64,000 nt of DNA from JBFMHP01 sp040752855 (GTDB lineage: Bacteria; Pseudomonadota; Gammaproteobacteria; RBG-16-57-12): NCBI GenBank assembly GCA_040752855.1, contig JBFMHP010000006.1:50312-114311 (forward strand), given 5' to 3'. The notes beneath the pieces are model-generated. The model saw only the letters and a list, made by a program, of their open reading frames with translations. It was not told the origin of the DNA and made no database searches. The translations under genes and the position numbers were made by a program. Positions 45,463 to 54,893 of this stretch are shown one piece after another (the first letter of the stretch is position 1; each line of letters starts with the position of its first letter).

Positions 45463-46157
45463 AAATTACATATCATCTCAAACAGCATATTAACGGATAA
45501 TTATTTTCTCTGGCGCAGCACCGCTTCTTTTGACGTGCTTTCTTGACACGAGAATTTCATGGGCTATTCTTGTGGTTATCCATCAATTCAGGTTGGTGGC
45601 AATCGGCGTTTTCTGGGGGGAAGAAGCCAAACATCATGCACTCATTTGAATCCGCCTCGATCCCGTCAGTTACTGTGACAGAATTGCGGCCATGATCTTG
45701 CGCTCAATCCTCGACACCAAATCACGGCACCGCTAAACATGCATCACATTAGCCGAAGGAGGGAGTCGACAGAATCTTTACAGTCCCTGTAACACGCATG
45801 ATTTGCATAGAACCCATCAGTGGTTCCAGTGCAGGTGAAATCCATTATCAACGGAATTGGGGGGGTATCGTCTTAGCTGCTACAGCCATTTTTTCGGCGA
45901 GCAGCGCTTCGTCACCAATAAGCCAGTTCACTTGATTAGCAGGCCGCCACGCTTGCCCAATCAATCCAGTCGCATTGTGTAACTTTAAAAAAAGGGGGAG
46001 AGTTAGCACAAAAATGATTTTCAATTTTGCAATCTGAAACCTGTAACTACATATGGTTGCATTTTGTTTTTTTTGATCAAAGAAACTGGGGGCACATGAT
46101 GCTACGCAGGATGGCTCAAGCTTCCTATTTTATGATGCGGTTTTAAGGAGGAAATTC
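45463..46157. other. Low-GC gene-poor interval
   Basis: About 700 bases between the RHS debris and the cytochrome gene. Contains TTGACA-N16-TATTCT (45543-45570) without a gene behind it, a possible 58-codon minus-strand ORF, and the cytochrome leader with AAGGAGG at 46146-46152. Confidence 0.5.
45848..46024 (-). CDS. Possible small ORF, 58 aa
   Basis: TTG start; N-terminal hydrophobic KIIFVLTLPLFLKLH then a coherent segment GLIGQAWRPANQVNWLIGDE and ALLAEKMAVAAK. No RBS and no family; could be chance or a remnant of an acquired gene. Listed for checking only. Confidence 0.2.
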   Translation of the reverse strand: MKIIFVLTLPLFLKLHNATGLIGQAWRPANQVNWLIGDEALLAEKMAVAAKTIPPQFR

Positions 46158-48176
46158 ATGAATAAGCATTTATCAATAATTACGGCGGTACTTGTAACAG
46201 CTCTCTGGTCAGGAGGGGTGTTCGCCTTTAACACCTGGACTGCCGGCTGTAACAACTGTCATGGTGCTTGGAATGGCACTGGCACATATACCAATCCGGC
46301 GGGCAAGACATCTTCAGTCGGTGCCAACCTGATGAACAGCCACTCACAAGTTGTGGGTGGCTGTAATACTTGTCACTCCAAGGTAGCCATGGCGCCTGGG
46401 CAATCCACGGTTGCATTGTGTGGCGATTGTCACGGTCGTGAGCAAGATGCCGCGGGCTCAACCGGACCAGGTGCAGGCCCATTCAGAAGTGCCGGACTTC
46501 GTAAGGCAAATCCAACACATGCCTCGGTATGTTCGGGTTGCCATGCAGGTGATACCGCCACTCCGGTAGCTGAGAACGTGCCACCCGCTGGCTTTTCCGC
46601 GCTGGGTATCGATCCTTGTAACGATGTAAAATTCATAGACGGTCTGGACAACGACGGCAACGGCTTAAAAAATGCCGCCGATCCCGCTTGTGTTCAAAAC
46701 ACCCCGCCGGTCGCTAACAATGATACAGCGAGCACTGCGCATAACACTGCGGTAACCATCAATGTCCTGGCCAATGACACCGACGCCGATGGTGACACAC
46801 TGAGCATCAGCAGCTTCGATGCCACGAGCGCCAACGCAGGCACCGTCAGCTGCACCACCACATGCACATACACGCCAGCAACGGGCTTTAGTGGCAGCGA
46901 CACCTTTACCTACAATGTCTCTGACGGCACCGCCACATCCAATCGCGCCACTGTCACCGTCACGGTTGCGCCACCCGGCAATACTGCGCCTGTTGCCAAT
47001 AACGATACCGCTACTACTCCTCAGGATACGGCGGTGACCATCAACGTTTTGACCAACGACACCGATGCGGATGGTGATACTTTGACCATCTCCAGCTTCG
47101 ACGCCACCAGCACCAACGGCGGCACTGTCAACTGCACGACCACTTGCACTTACACGCCCGCGCCGGGCTTCACTGGCACGGATACGTTTACGTACAAGGC
47201 GACGGACGGCACAGCGGTATCGAATTCCGCTACGGTCACCATCACTGTAACATCCACCGCCAACACACCACCTGTGGCCAATGACAACTCAGCAACCACG
47301 CCGCAGAACACAGCGGTTACCATCAATGTCTTGGCGAATGATACCGATGCCGATGGCGATGCGCTTAGCATCAACAACTTTTCCGCCACCACACCCGCCG
47401 GCGGCACTGTGAACTGCACCACCACCTGCACCTACACACCAGCCAGCGGCTTCACTGGTACGGATTCATTCACCTATGATGTAACTGACGGCAAAGCTGT
47501 ATCGAATACCGCCACGGTGACCATCACAGTGACTGCGGTTCAGAACCAGCCGCCAACGTGTTCGGTCACTGCCACACCCAGCACTGGAATGGCGCCACTA
47601 AACGTAAATTTCACCGCAACAGCGAGTGATCCTGATGGAACGGTAGCCAGTTATCTGTGGAGCAATGGCGCCACCGGCACCAGCACCAGCGCCACCTACA
47701 ACGCCGGCACGCACACCATGTCACTGACCGTCACAGACAACAAAGGCGCCACCGCCACTTGTTCTGCAACAGTGACCGTGCAATCCCCCACTCAGAACAA
47801 GCCACCGCAATGCACAATCACTGCTATGCCAAGCACCGGCACCGAGCCGTTGTGGGTGAAATTCATCGCCACGGCTTCCGATCCTGACGGAAATGTAGTG
47901 AGCTATCGGTGGGGCAACGGCTCGACTCGCATGAGCACCAGCGCCACCTACAAAGCCGGAACACACACCATGTCACTCACCGTGACTGACAATAAGGGCG
48001 CCACAGGATCGTGTTCGGCAACCGTCACTGTCAAACCGGCGCAGAAAACCTGTTACGATCATCACGGCGATGGTGACAGCGACCATGACGATGATGACGA
48101 CCACTCCGGAGAATCATGCGATGACAGCGATGATCATCGAGATCGCTACTCATCCTCGTCAACATACCGTCGTTAG
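46158..48176 (+). CDS. Exported four-haem cytochrome fused to Ig/cadherin-like and PKD domains
   Basis: 672 residues. Signal peptide ends at VFA. Four CxxCH motifs at 31-35, 69-73, 88-92 and 125-129. A DGLDNDGNG Ca-binding-like loop (161-169) follows, then three tandem VCBS/cadherin-like domains of about 95 residues (from 182; NDTDADGDTLSISSF repeated), each with a CTTTC pair, then two PKD domains (from about 470 and 555), and an Asp/His/Ser-rich C-terminus. This suggests a surface-anchored or secreted electron-transfer adhesin. AAGGAGG 5 bases before the ATG. Ends at a strong terminator. Confidence 0.85.
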   Translation: MNKHLSIITAVLVTALWSGGVFAFNTWTAGCNNCHGAWNGTGTYTNPAGKTSSVGANLMNSHSQVVGGCNTCHSKVAMAPGQSTVALCGDCHGREQDAAGSTGPGAGPFRSAGLRKANPTHASVCSGCHAGDTATPVAENVPPAGFSALGIDPCNDVKFIDGLDNDGNGLKNAADPACVQNTPPVANNDTASTAHNTAVTINVLANDTDADGDTLSISSFDATSANAGTVSCTTTCTYTPATGFSGSDTFTYNVSDGTATSNRATVTVTVAPPGNTAPVANNDTATTPQDTAVTINVLTNDTDADGDTLTISSFDATSTNGGTVNCTTTCTYTPAPGFTGTDTFTYKATDGTAVSNSATVTITVTSTANTPPVANDNSATTPQNTAVTINVLANDTDADGDALSINNFSATTPAGGTVNCTTTCTYTPASGFTGTDSFTYDVTDGKAVSNTATVTITVTAVQNQPPTCSVTATPSTGMAPLNVNFTATASDPDGTVASYLWSNGATGTSTSATYNAGTHTMSLTVTDNKGATATCSATVTVQSPTQNKPPQCTITAMPSTGTEPLWVKFIATASDPDGNVVSYRWGNGSTRMSTSATYKAGTHTMSLTVTDNKGATGSCSATVTVKPAQKTCYDHHGDGDSDHDDDDDHSGESCDDSDDHRDRYSSSSTYRR

Positions 48177-48206
48177 CCTATAGCCAATACACAAGGCACG
48201 ACCAAT

Positions 48207-48234
48207 AGGGGCGGAAACATCCGCCCCTTTTTTT
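48207..48234 (+). terminator. Terminator of cytochrome gene
   Basis: AGGGGCGGA / TCCGCCCCT stem, loop AACA, followed by T6, 31 bases after the stop. Confidence 0.92.
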
Positions 48235-48305
48235 ACGCAAATATTTCGATTAGAAAGTACCGAACGCGCTGATTCGTTTGTCGGTCCAGAGTGCTGACTG
48301 GCACG

Positions 48306-51300
48306 CTACTTTAGAAAATCCGCCAACGCCTTCAGTGTGTGTGATTGTCGCTTGCGCTGCAGCAAAGCATCCATCATCCCCTGCGCCACCACCCGGCCGC
48401 CCCCATCGCCGCCTTCCGGCCCCATGTCGATCAGCCAATCGGCCTCGGCAATCACATCGAGGTTGTGCTCGATCACGACGACGGTGTTGCCGGCATCGAC
48501 CAGGCGATGCAGCACGCGGATCAGGCGCTCGACATCGGCCATGTGCAATCCGACGGTGGGTTCATCGAGGAGGTACATGGTGTGTTCGCCACGACGGCGT
48601 CCGCGCTTCTTTTGGTCTGCGTCCTCCAACACCGGCTTGGCCTTGGCCAGCTCGGTCACCAGTTTGATGCGTTGCGCCTCGCCGCCGCTCAAGGTCGGGC
48701 TCTGCTGCCCTAGGGTGAGATAACCGAGACCGACATCCTGCAACAAGCGCAAGGCATGATAAATGCTTTGATGCGCGGCGAAGAATTCCACCGCCTCATC
48801 GATGCTCATCGCCAAAACCTCGGCGATGGATTTTTCCTTGTAGCGCACCATCAAGGTCTCCTGATTGAAGCGCGCGCCGCCGCACACCTCGCACGGCACC
48901 TTCACGTCGGGCAGAAAACTCATCTCGATCTTTTTCATCCCCTGGCCTTCGCATTCGGCGCAGCGGCCTTCGGCGACGTTGAAGGAAAACCGGCTCGCGC
49001 CATAGCCACGCAAGCGCGCCTCATTGGTCTGCGCATACAGCTTCCTTATGTCATCCCACAAACCGATGTAGGTCGCCGGACAGGAGCGCGGCGTCTTGCC
49101 GATCGGGGTTTGATCGACTTCGAGCACACGCGAGACGCGCTCCCACCCCGTGAGGGCCGCACAACCGTGCATTGTCACCTCTGTGCGCCGCCGGCCTTGA
49201 GTGAGAATTCGCTTGAGATTTTCATGCAACACTTGGCGTACCAATGTGCTCTTGCCAGAACCTGAGACACCGGTCACACACACCAGACGTTGCAGCGGAA
49301 TCGATACCGTCAGCGCCTTGAGATTGTTCATGCTGGCACCGATGATCGACAACGTCTCATCGGTGTTGAGATTCGTCTTGCGCCGCTCCACCACCGGATG
49401 GATCAACGGTGCGCGCAGGCATTGGCCGGTGATCGAGTTCTTGTTGCGCAGCAGATCCTTGAGCGTGCCCTGCGCCACCACCTGACCGCCGTTGACACCG
49501 GCGCCTGGGCCGATGTCGATGATGTGCTCGGCGCGGCGGATGGTCTCGGCATCGTGCTCGACCACGACGATGGTATTGCCCTTGCTTTCGAGCTTGGCCA
49601 GCGTGTCGAGCAGCATCGTGTTATCGCGCGGATGCAGCCCGATGGTCGGCTCATCGAGGATGTAACACACCCCGCGCAGATTGGAGCCGAGTTGCGCGGC
49701 GAGCCGGATGCGTTGCGCCTCGCCGCCTGACAACGTCGGCGCGGCGCGATCCAGCGACAAATATCCCAGTCCAACCTCCTGCAAGAACATCAAGCGCGCA
49801 CGCATTTCGTTGAGCGGATCGCGCGCAATCTCGGCGCTGCGACCTTTTAATTTCAGTCGCTCGAAATATCGCTGCGCCGCGACCACCGGCATGGCGGCAA
49901 AATCGGCGATCGACCGATCATTGAAATACACCGCCAAGGCCTCGGGCTTGAGGCGCTTACCGTCGCAACTCGGACAGGGCTGTTCCTCGCCCTCGAAGAA
50001 TTCCGTCCAGGTGAGTTCCTCCCCGGTTTGCTCGGCATCGAACCCGCTCAGCTTCAGACCAGTGCCGTAGCAGCGCTCACACCAGCCGTGTTTGGAATTG
50101 TAGGAGAACAGCCGCGGATCGAGTTCCTCGAACCCGCGCCCGCAACCCGGGCAGGAACGTTTGGTGGAAAAGACCGGCTCGCGCGCCGCCTTGTGTTTGG
50201 TCTTCGCGCCGACAACGCCGATTTGCACGATACCGTTGCCGAATCCCAGCGCTCGATCGAGCGCCTCGCGCAGTGCATCCTCTTTATTTGGCCGCACGTC
50301 GAGTGTCGCCAGCGGCAACTCGATGTTGTGCTCATGATAACGATCCAGGCGCGGCCAGTGCGCGGTAGGCAGCATCTCGCCATCGACACGCAGATGCGTG
50401 AATCCGCGCGCCTCCGCCCATTTGGCCAGATCGGTGTAATACCCTTTGCGCCCCACCACCAGCGGTGCAAAGATCTGAATCGACTTACCGCGATAATCGC
50501 GCATGATCTGCGCCAGGATCGCCTCAGGCGTTTGCGGCTCAATCGGCACATCGCATTCCGGGCAATGCTGCACCCCGATTTTCACGAACAACAGGCGCAG
50601 GAAATGATAGATCTCGGTGAGTGTAGCGACGGTGCTCTTTCGGCCGCCACGCGAGGTGCGCTGCTCGATCGCCACCGTCGGCGGAATGCCGGTCACGGCG
50701 TCCACATCCGGGCGTGACGAGGGTTGGACGAACTGCCGCGCATAGGCGTTGAGCGATTCCAGATACCGCCGCTGTCCTTCGGCAAACAGGATATCGAAGG
50801 CCACCGTGCTCTTGCCGCTGCCGCTCAAGCCGGTGATCACGGTGAAACGCTCGCGCGGGATGGTGATGTCGATGTTTTTCAGATTATGTTCGCGCGCGTG
50901 ATGGATCACAATGTCGTTATGCCCGCGCAGCGCCAGCGCATGCTTGGTCTCCTGAACGGCGAACATCGCCGCGCCTTGTTGCAGCTGCTGTCGATACTCG
51001 CGCAATGACTGACCCGTATGACTTTCGTGACATGCCATGACCGTCTGCGGCGTGCCGCACACGATTACCTCGCCGCCTGCCTCACCGCCTTCCGGTCCCA
51101 GATCGATGATCCAGTCGGCCGCGGCAATCACATCGAGGTTGTGTTCGATCACCAGCACCGAATGGCCTTGTGCGAGCAGCTGGGCGAACGATTTGAGCAA
51201 CTTGGCGATATCATCGAAGTGCAGGCCAGTGGTCGGTTCGTCGAACAAAAACAACAGTGACTGTTGCGCCGCGCTGCTGGAAACCTCGGCCAGGTAGCCT

Positions 51301-53861
51301 GCGAGTTTCAACCGCTGCGCCTCGCCGCCGGACAGGGTCGGCACCGGCTGACCGAGCTTGAGATACTCCAGCCCCACCGCAGACAGCGGTTGCAGCCCGT
51401 GTATCACCTCGGGCTGATCGGCAAAAAAGGTGAGCGCCTCGGCGACGGTCAGCTCCAGCACCTCGGCGATCGATTTGCTGAGGCGCTGTGCCGCATCCTG
51501 CCATTTGATCTCCAGGATCTCCGGACGATAGCGTTTGCCGTCGCATTCCGCGCAGCGAATGTACACATCGCTCAAAAACTGCATCTCGACATGCTCAAAA
51601 CCATTGCCACCGCACAGCGGGCACCGCCCGTCGCCCGAATTGAAACTGAAGGTGCCGGCGGTGTAGTTGCGCTCTTTGGCCAGAGGCGTGGCGGCATAGA
51701 GTTTGCGGATGGCGTCCCAGGCGCCAACGTAACTGGCGGGATTCGAGCGTGTGGTCTTGCCGATCGGTGTTTGATCCACCAGCACCACATCCTGTATGAG
51801 CTGATGACCTTTGATGAGCCGATGGCGCCCGGCAGGGTCCTTCGGCTTGCCCTTGAGCTTGGCCAGGGCGTTGTACAACACATCCTGAATCAAGGTGGAT
51901 TTCCCGGAACCGCTCACACCGGTGACACACACCAGTTGATTGAGCGGTATGCGCACATTGATATTTTTTAGATTGTTCTCGGCCGCGCCGCAGACCTCGA
52001 TGAAACGTTCGCGCTCAGCGCGCGCCACACGCGCCAGTCCCGCCTGCACCTGTTTTTTCCCGCTGAGATATTGCGCCGTCAAGGAACGCCGCGATTTCAG
52101 CAGTCCCGCCGGATCGCCGTAATAGACGATCTCGCCGCCGCGCTCCCCCGGCCCCGGCCCGATATCGAGGATGCGATCGGCGGCCAGTATTACTTGCGGA
52201 TCATGTTCGACTACCACCAAGGTGTTGCCGGCGTCGCGCAGTTTCTTCAGGATCTTGATCACGCGATTCATATCGCGCGGATGCAAGCCGATCGACGGCT
52301 CGTCGAGCACAAACAAGGTATTGACCAGCGAGGTGCCAAGCGCTGTGGTCAGATTGATGCGCTGCACCTCGCCGCCGCTCAAGGTGCGCGATTGGCGATC
52401 CAACGTGAGATAACCCAGCCCCACTTCGACCAGGTAGTTCAGGCGCGTGCGGATCTCGCCCAGCAGCAGATCAGTGGCCTGATCCAAGGGCGCGGGCAGG
52501 GTTAAGTGATCAAAAAAGGCGAGCACCTTTTCCAGCGGCAACTGCATCACATCGTGCAGATTCAGCCCCGGCAGTTGCGCAAATTTTTTTGCCGGCATCT
52601 GCACCGAAAGCGGCTTAAACCGTTTTCCGGCGGGCAACACGTGTTCGGCATTTCCCAGCGTGCCCAAGCGCCAGTTCAACGCCTCCGGTTTGAGCCGCGC
52701 ACCGTTACAGGCGGGGCACACATTATAGGCGCGATATTTGGAGAGCAGCACGCGGATGTGCATCTTGTAGCTCTTGGTCTCGAGCCAGTCGAAAAAGCGT
52801 TGCACGCCGTACCACACACCGTCATCCCAATGGCCCTCACCGGCGATCACCCAATCCTTGTCCTCCGCTGTAAGCTTGCGCCACGGCACATCGGTGGGAA
52901 CGCCGCGCCGCTTGGCAAAGCGCATCAGATCGTCCTGACACACGCGATTGCTTTCGGTCTGCCACGGCTTGATCGCGCCTTCGGCCAGTGTCTTGCCTTC
53001 ATCGGGAATGACCAGGCTGTAGTCGATGCCGATGGTGCGACCAAACCCGCGACAGGTCTCGCACGCCCCGATCGGGGAGTTGAAGGAAAACAGACTGGGC
53101 AGCGGATCTTGGTAGGCGATGTCGCAATCCGGGCAATGCAGGTCAGCGGAAAAGCGCCACGGTTTGCCGGCTTCGCGCTGTTCGTTGAGTGGATAAAGCT
53201 GCACGCGCCCATGTCCGACCTTAAAGGCGCGCTCCAGCGCCTCGACCAGTCGATCGCGTTTGTCCGCACCAAGACGCAACCGATCCTGGATCACCTCCAG
53301 CGTATGCGCCGATTCGCTGTGGATGCGGGTATACCCCTGATTGGCGAGAAAGCCCTTGATCTCGTCGACGGTGAAATTCTCCGGCACCTTGACCAGAAAG
53401 GTAATCAATACCACGGGTGCATCGGCATCGTCGGTGATGAGCTGCCGGGCGATGCTCTCAGGCGTATCGCGGCGTACATCGCGGCCGCAGCCATGGCAAT
53501 ACAGATCGGCCGCACGCGCAAACAGGAGTTTGAGATGATCGTTCAACTCGGTCATGGTGCCGACGGTCGAGCGCGAGGTGCGCACCGGATTGGTTTGATC
53601 GATGGCAATCGCCGGCAGAATCCCGTCGATGCGCTCCAACTGCGGCTTGTCCATGCGATCGAGAAATTGCCGCGCATAGGGCGAGAAGGTTTCGACATAA
53701 CGGCGCTGGCCTTCCGCATAAAGGGTATCGAAGGCCAGCGAGGATTTGCCGGAACCGCTCACCCCGGTCACCACGATCAGCTCACCCAGCGGCAGTTTGA
53801 GATCAAGGTTCTTCAGGTTGTTCTGACACGCGCCTTTTATGAATATGAAATCACGACTCAT
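48306..53861 (-). CDS. Double-length UvrA paralogue (tandem UvrA fusion)
   Basis: 1851 residues, twice the usual size. Two UvrA-like halves joined near residue 950, giving four ABC cassettes: four Walker A motifs (VTGVSGSGKSS, VTGVSGSGKST, ITGLSGSGKST, VTGVSGSGKST), four LSGGE signatures and four Walker B DEPs (LDEPSIGLHPRD, FDEPTTGLHFDD, LDEPTIGLHPRD, LDEPTVGLHMAD). Zinc modules with CxxC pairs are present in each half. Known as a separate giant UvrA-like group of unestablished function alongside normal UvrA. No frameshift. Possibly a monomeric equivalent of the UvrA dimer. Confidence 0.93.
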   Translation of the reverse strand: MSRDFIFIKGACQNNLKNLDLKLPLGELIVVTGVSGSGKSSLAFDTLYAEGQRRYVETFSPYARQFLDRMDKPQLERIDGILPAIAIDQTNPVRTSRSTVGTMTELNDHLKLLFARAADLYCHGCGRDVRRDTPESIARQLITDDADAPVVLITFLVKVPENFTVDEIKGFLANQGYTRIHSESAHTLEVIQDRLRLGADKRDRLVEALERAFKVGHGRVQLYPLNEQREAGKPWRFSADLHCPDCDIAYQDPLPSLFSFNSPIGACETCRGFGRTIGIDYSLVIPDEGKTLAEGAIKPWQTESNRVCQDDLMRFAKRRGVPTDVPWRKLTAEDKDWVIAGEGHWDDGVWYGVQRFFDWLETKSYKMHIRVLLSKYRAYNVCPACNGARLKPEALNWRLGTLGNAEHVLPAGKRFKPLSVQMPAKKFAQLPGLNLHDVMQLPLEKVLAFFDHLTLPAPLDQATDLLLGEIRTRLNYLVEVGLGYLTLDRQSRTLSGGEVQRINLTTALGTSLVNTLFVLDEPSIGLHPRDMNRVIKILKKLRDAGNTLVVVEHDPQVILAADRILDIGPGPGERGGEIVYYGDPAGLLKSRRSLTAQYLSGKKQVQAGLARVARAERERFIEVCGAAENNLKNINVRIPLNQLVCVTGVSGSGKSTLIQDVLYNALAKLKGKPKDPAGRHRLIKGHQLIQDVVLVDQTPIGKTTRSNPASYVGAWDAIRKLYAATPLAKERNYTAGTFSFNSGDGRCPLCGGNGFEHVEMQFLSDVYIRCAECDGKRYRPEILEIKWQDAAQRLSKSIAEVLELTVAEALTFFADQPEVIHGLQPLSAVGLEYLKLGQPVPTLSGGEAQRLKLAGYLAEVSSSAAQQSLLFLFDEPTTGLHFDDIAKLLKSFAQLLAQGHSVLVIEHNLDVIAAADWIIDLGPEGGEAGGEVIVCGTPQTVMACHESHTGQSLREYRQQLQQGAAMFAVQETKHALALRGHNDIVIHHAREHNLKNIDITIPRERFTVITGLSGSGKSTVAFDILFAEGQRRYLESLNAYARQFVQPSSRPDVDAVTGIPPTVAIEQRTSRGGRKSTVATLTEIYHFLRLLFVKIGVQHCPECDVPIEPQTPEAILAQIMRDYRGKSIQIFAPLVVGRKGYYTDLAKWAEARGFTHLRVDGEMLPTAHWPRLDRYHEHNIELPLATLDVRPNKEDALREALDRALGFGNGIVQIGVVGAKTKHKAAREPVFSTKRSCPGCGRGFEELDPRLFSYNSKHGWCERCYGTGLKLSGFDAEQTGEELTWTEFFEGEEQPCPSCDGKRLKPEALAVYFNDRSIADFAAMPVVAAQRYFERLKLKGRSAEIARDPLNEMRARLMFLQEVGLGYLSLDRAAPTLSGGEAQRIRLAAQLGSNLRGVCYILDEPTIGLHPRDNTMLLDTLAKLESKGNTIVVVEHDAETIRRAEHIIDIGPGAGVNGGQVVAQGTLKDLLRNKNSITGQCLRAPLIHPVVERRKTNLNTDETLSIIGASMNNLKALTVSIPLQRLVCVTGVSGSGKSTLVRQVLHENLKRILTQGRRRTEVTMHGCAALTGWERVSRVLEVDQTPIGKTPRSCPATYIGLWDDIRKLYAQTNEARLRGYGASRFSFNVAEGRCAECEGQGMKKIEMSFLPDVKVPCEVCGGARFNQETLMVRYKEKSIAEVLAMSIDEAVEFFAAHQSIYHALRLLQDVGLGYLTLGQQSPTLSGGEAQRIKLVTELAKAKPVLEDADQKKRGRRRGEHTMYLLDEPTVGLHMADVERLIRVLHRLVDAGNTVVVIEHNLDVIAEADWLIDMGPEGGDGGGRVVAQGMMDALLQRKRQSHTLKALADFLK

Positions 53862-53952
53862 GATTACTCTTCTTTCGATGTCATTTCGTCTGGCATACTA
53901 CGCCGGTTTAAATCCATAATTTATTCTCAATTTACCGCGAACGAGCAACACG

Positions 53953-54888
53953 ATGAACCTCTCCGCCCTCTCGCACAAGCTGCTCGTCATCGCACTGTTG
54001 GCATTGATCACGCTGGCCTTCATCCCGATCGCCGGACTGCCCTACCATCGGGCCGTCAGTGAGACCATGGACGCCGGACACTTCCCGGCATTCATGATCA
54101 TAACCCTGTGCGCCTACATACTTCTCAAGCGCGCCGCCGTGCCGCGGCCCTTGCTCATCGCGACATTGAGCAGCATCTGCTTAGCGCTGGCCATTGAATT
54201 GATACAGCCCTTTTTTAGCCGCACCCAGAGCAGCCGGGACTTTTTCGTCGGCAATCTTGGAATTCTGGCTGCCGCTATAGGTATTCACTTCCGGCGTTAC
54301 CCGCAATGGTGGCTAAAACCCATGTTGGTGACCGCCACTCTGGTCATATTTGCCGGTATCGCTACACCCGCCTACCGGGAATGGTTGGCCGTGGCTTGGC
54401 AACACCGGCAATTCCCGGTGCTGGGAGACTTCGAAAATACACAAGACCTGCGGCTTTGGGATCCAACAGACCCCGACAGCCATTCACCGACACGCATCTC
54501 CCGCTCGGTGGACCATGCCAGCCATGGCAAGCACAGTCTGATGATTGAGGCGGGGCTGAGTTCCTGGCCCGGCATCGTCAATAATACCGGCGATATGAAC
54601 TGGGCTGCATTTAAGAATTTGCGTTTCGACATCTACAACCCAACAGAACCATTCATCCTGCACTTACGCGTGGACGACAACCAAGATATCGATGATTATG
54701 ACGAGCGGTTCAACAACCAGGTCACAGTCGAAACCGGCCGCAACGAAATCGCCATCCCGCTATCGGCGGTTGAAGTGCAACGGCCCATGCGCAGACTCCA
54801 TTTGAACGCGGTGCGGCGCATCGTGCTGTATCTGGATGCACAACCGGCGCCACGTACGTTCTATATCGACCACATCCGACTGGAGTAA
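53953..54888 (+). CDS. VanZ-like membrane protein with C-terminal carbohydrate-binding-like domain
   Basis: 311 residues. Residues 1-135 contain four membrane segments with VanZ-like features (LPYHRAVSETMDAGHFPAF, ELIQPFFSRTQSSRDFFVGN); after a fifth TM, residues 150-311 form a beta-rich domain, FENTQDLRLWD...ISRSVDHASHGKHSLMIEAG...FKNLRFDIYNP, resembling CBM11/galactose-binding folds. The domain would face the periplasm. Function unknown. Confidence 0.78.
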   Translation: MNLSALSHKLLVIALLALITLAFIPIAGLPYHRAVSETMDAGHFPAFMIITLCAYILLKRAAVPRPLLIATLSSICLALAIELIQPFFSRTQSSRDFFVGNLGILAAAIGIHFRRYPQWWLKPMLVTATLVIFAGIATPAYREWLAVAWQHRQFPVLGDFENTQDLRLWDPTDPDSHSPTRISRSVDHASHGKHSLMIEAGLSSWPGIVNNTGDMNWAAFKNLRFDIYNPTEPFILHLRVDDNQDIDDYDERFNNQVTVETGRNEIAIPLSAVEVQRPMRRLHLNAVRRIVLYLDAQPAPRTFYIDHIRLE

Positions 54889-54893
54889 GCCGG

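Noticed and set aside
45543..45570. Promoter TTGACA-N16-TATTCT
   Set aside because: Sequence is good but no gene follows in 500 bases; kept only as a note in the gene-poor interval.
46060..46085. FNR-type box upstream of the cytochrome
   Set aside because: TTTGATCAAA is a palindrome but lacks the 4-base spacing of TTGAT-N4-ATCAA.
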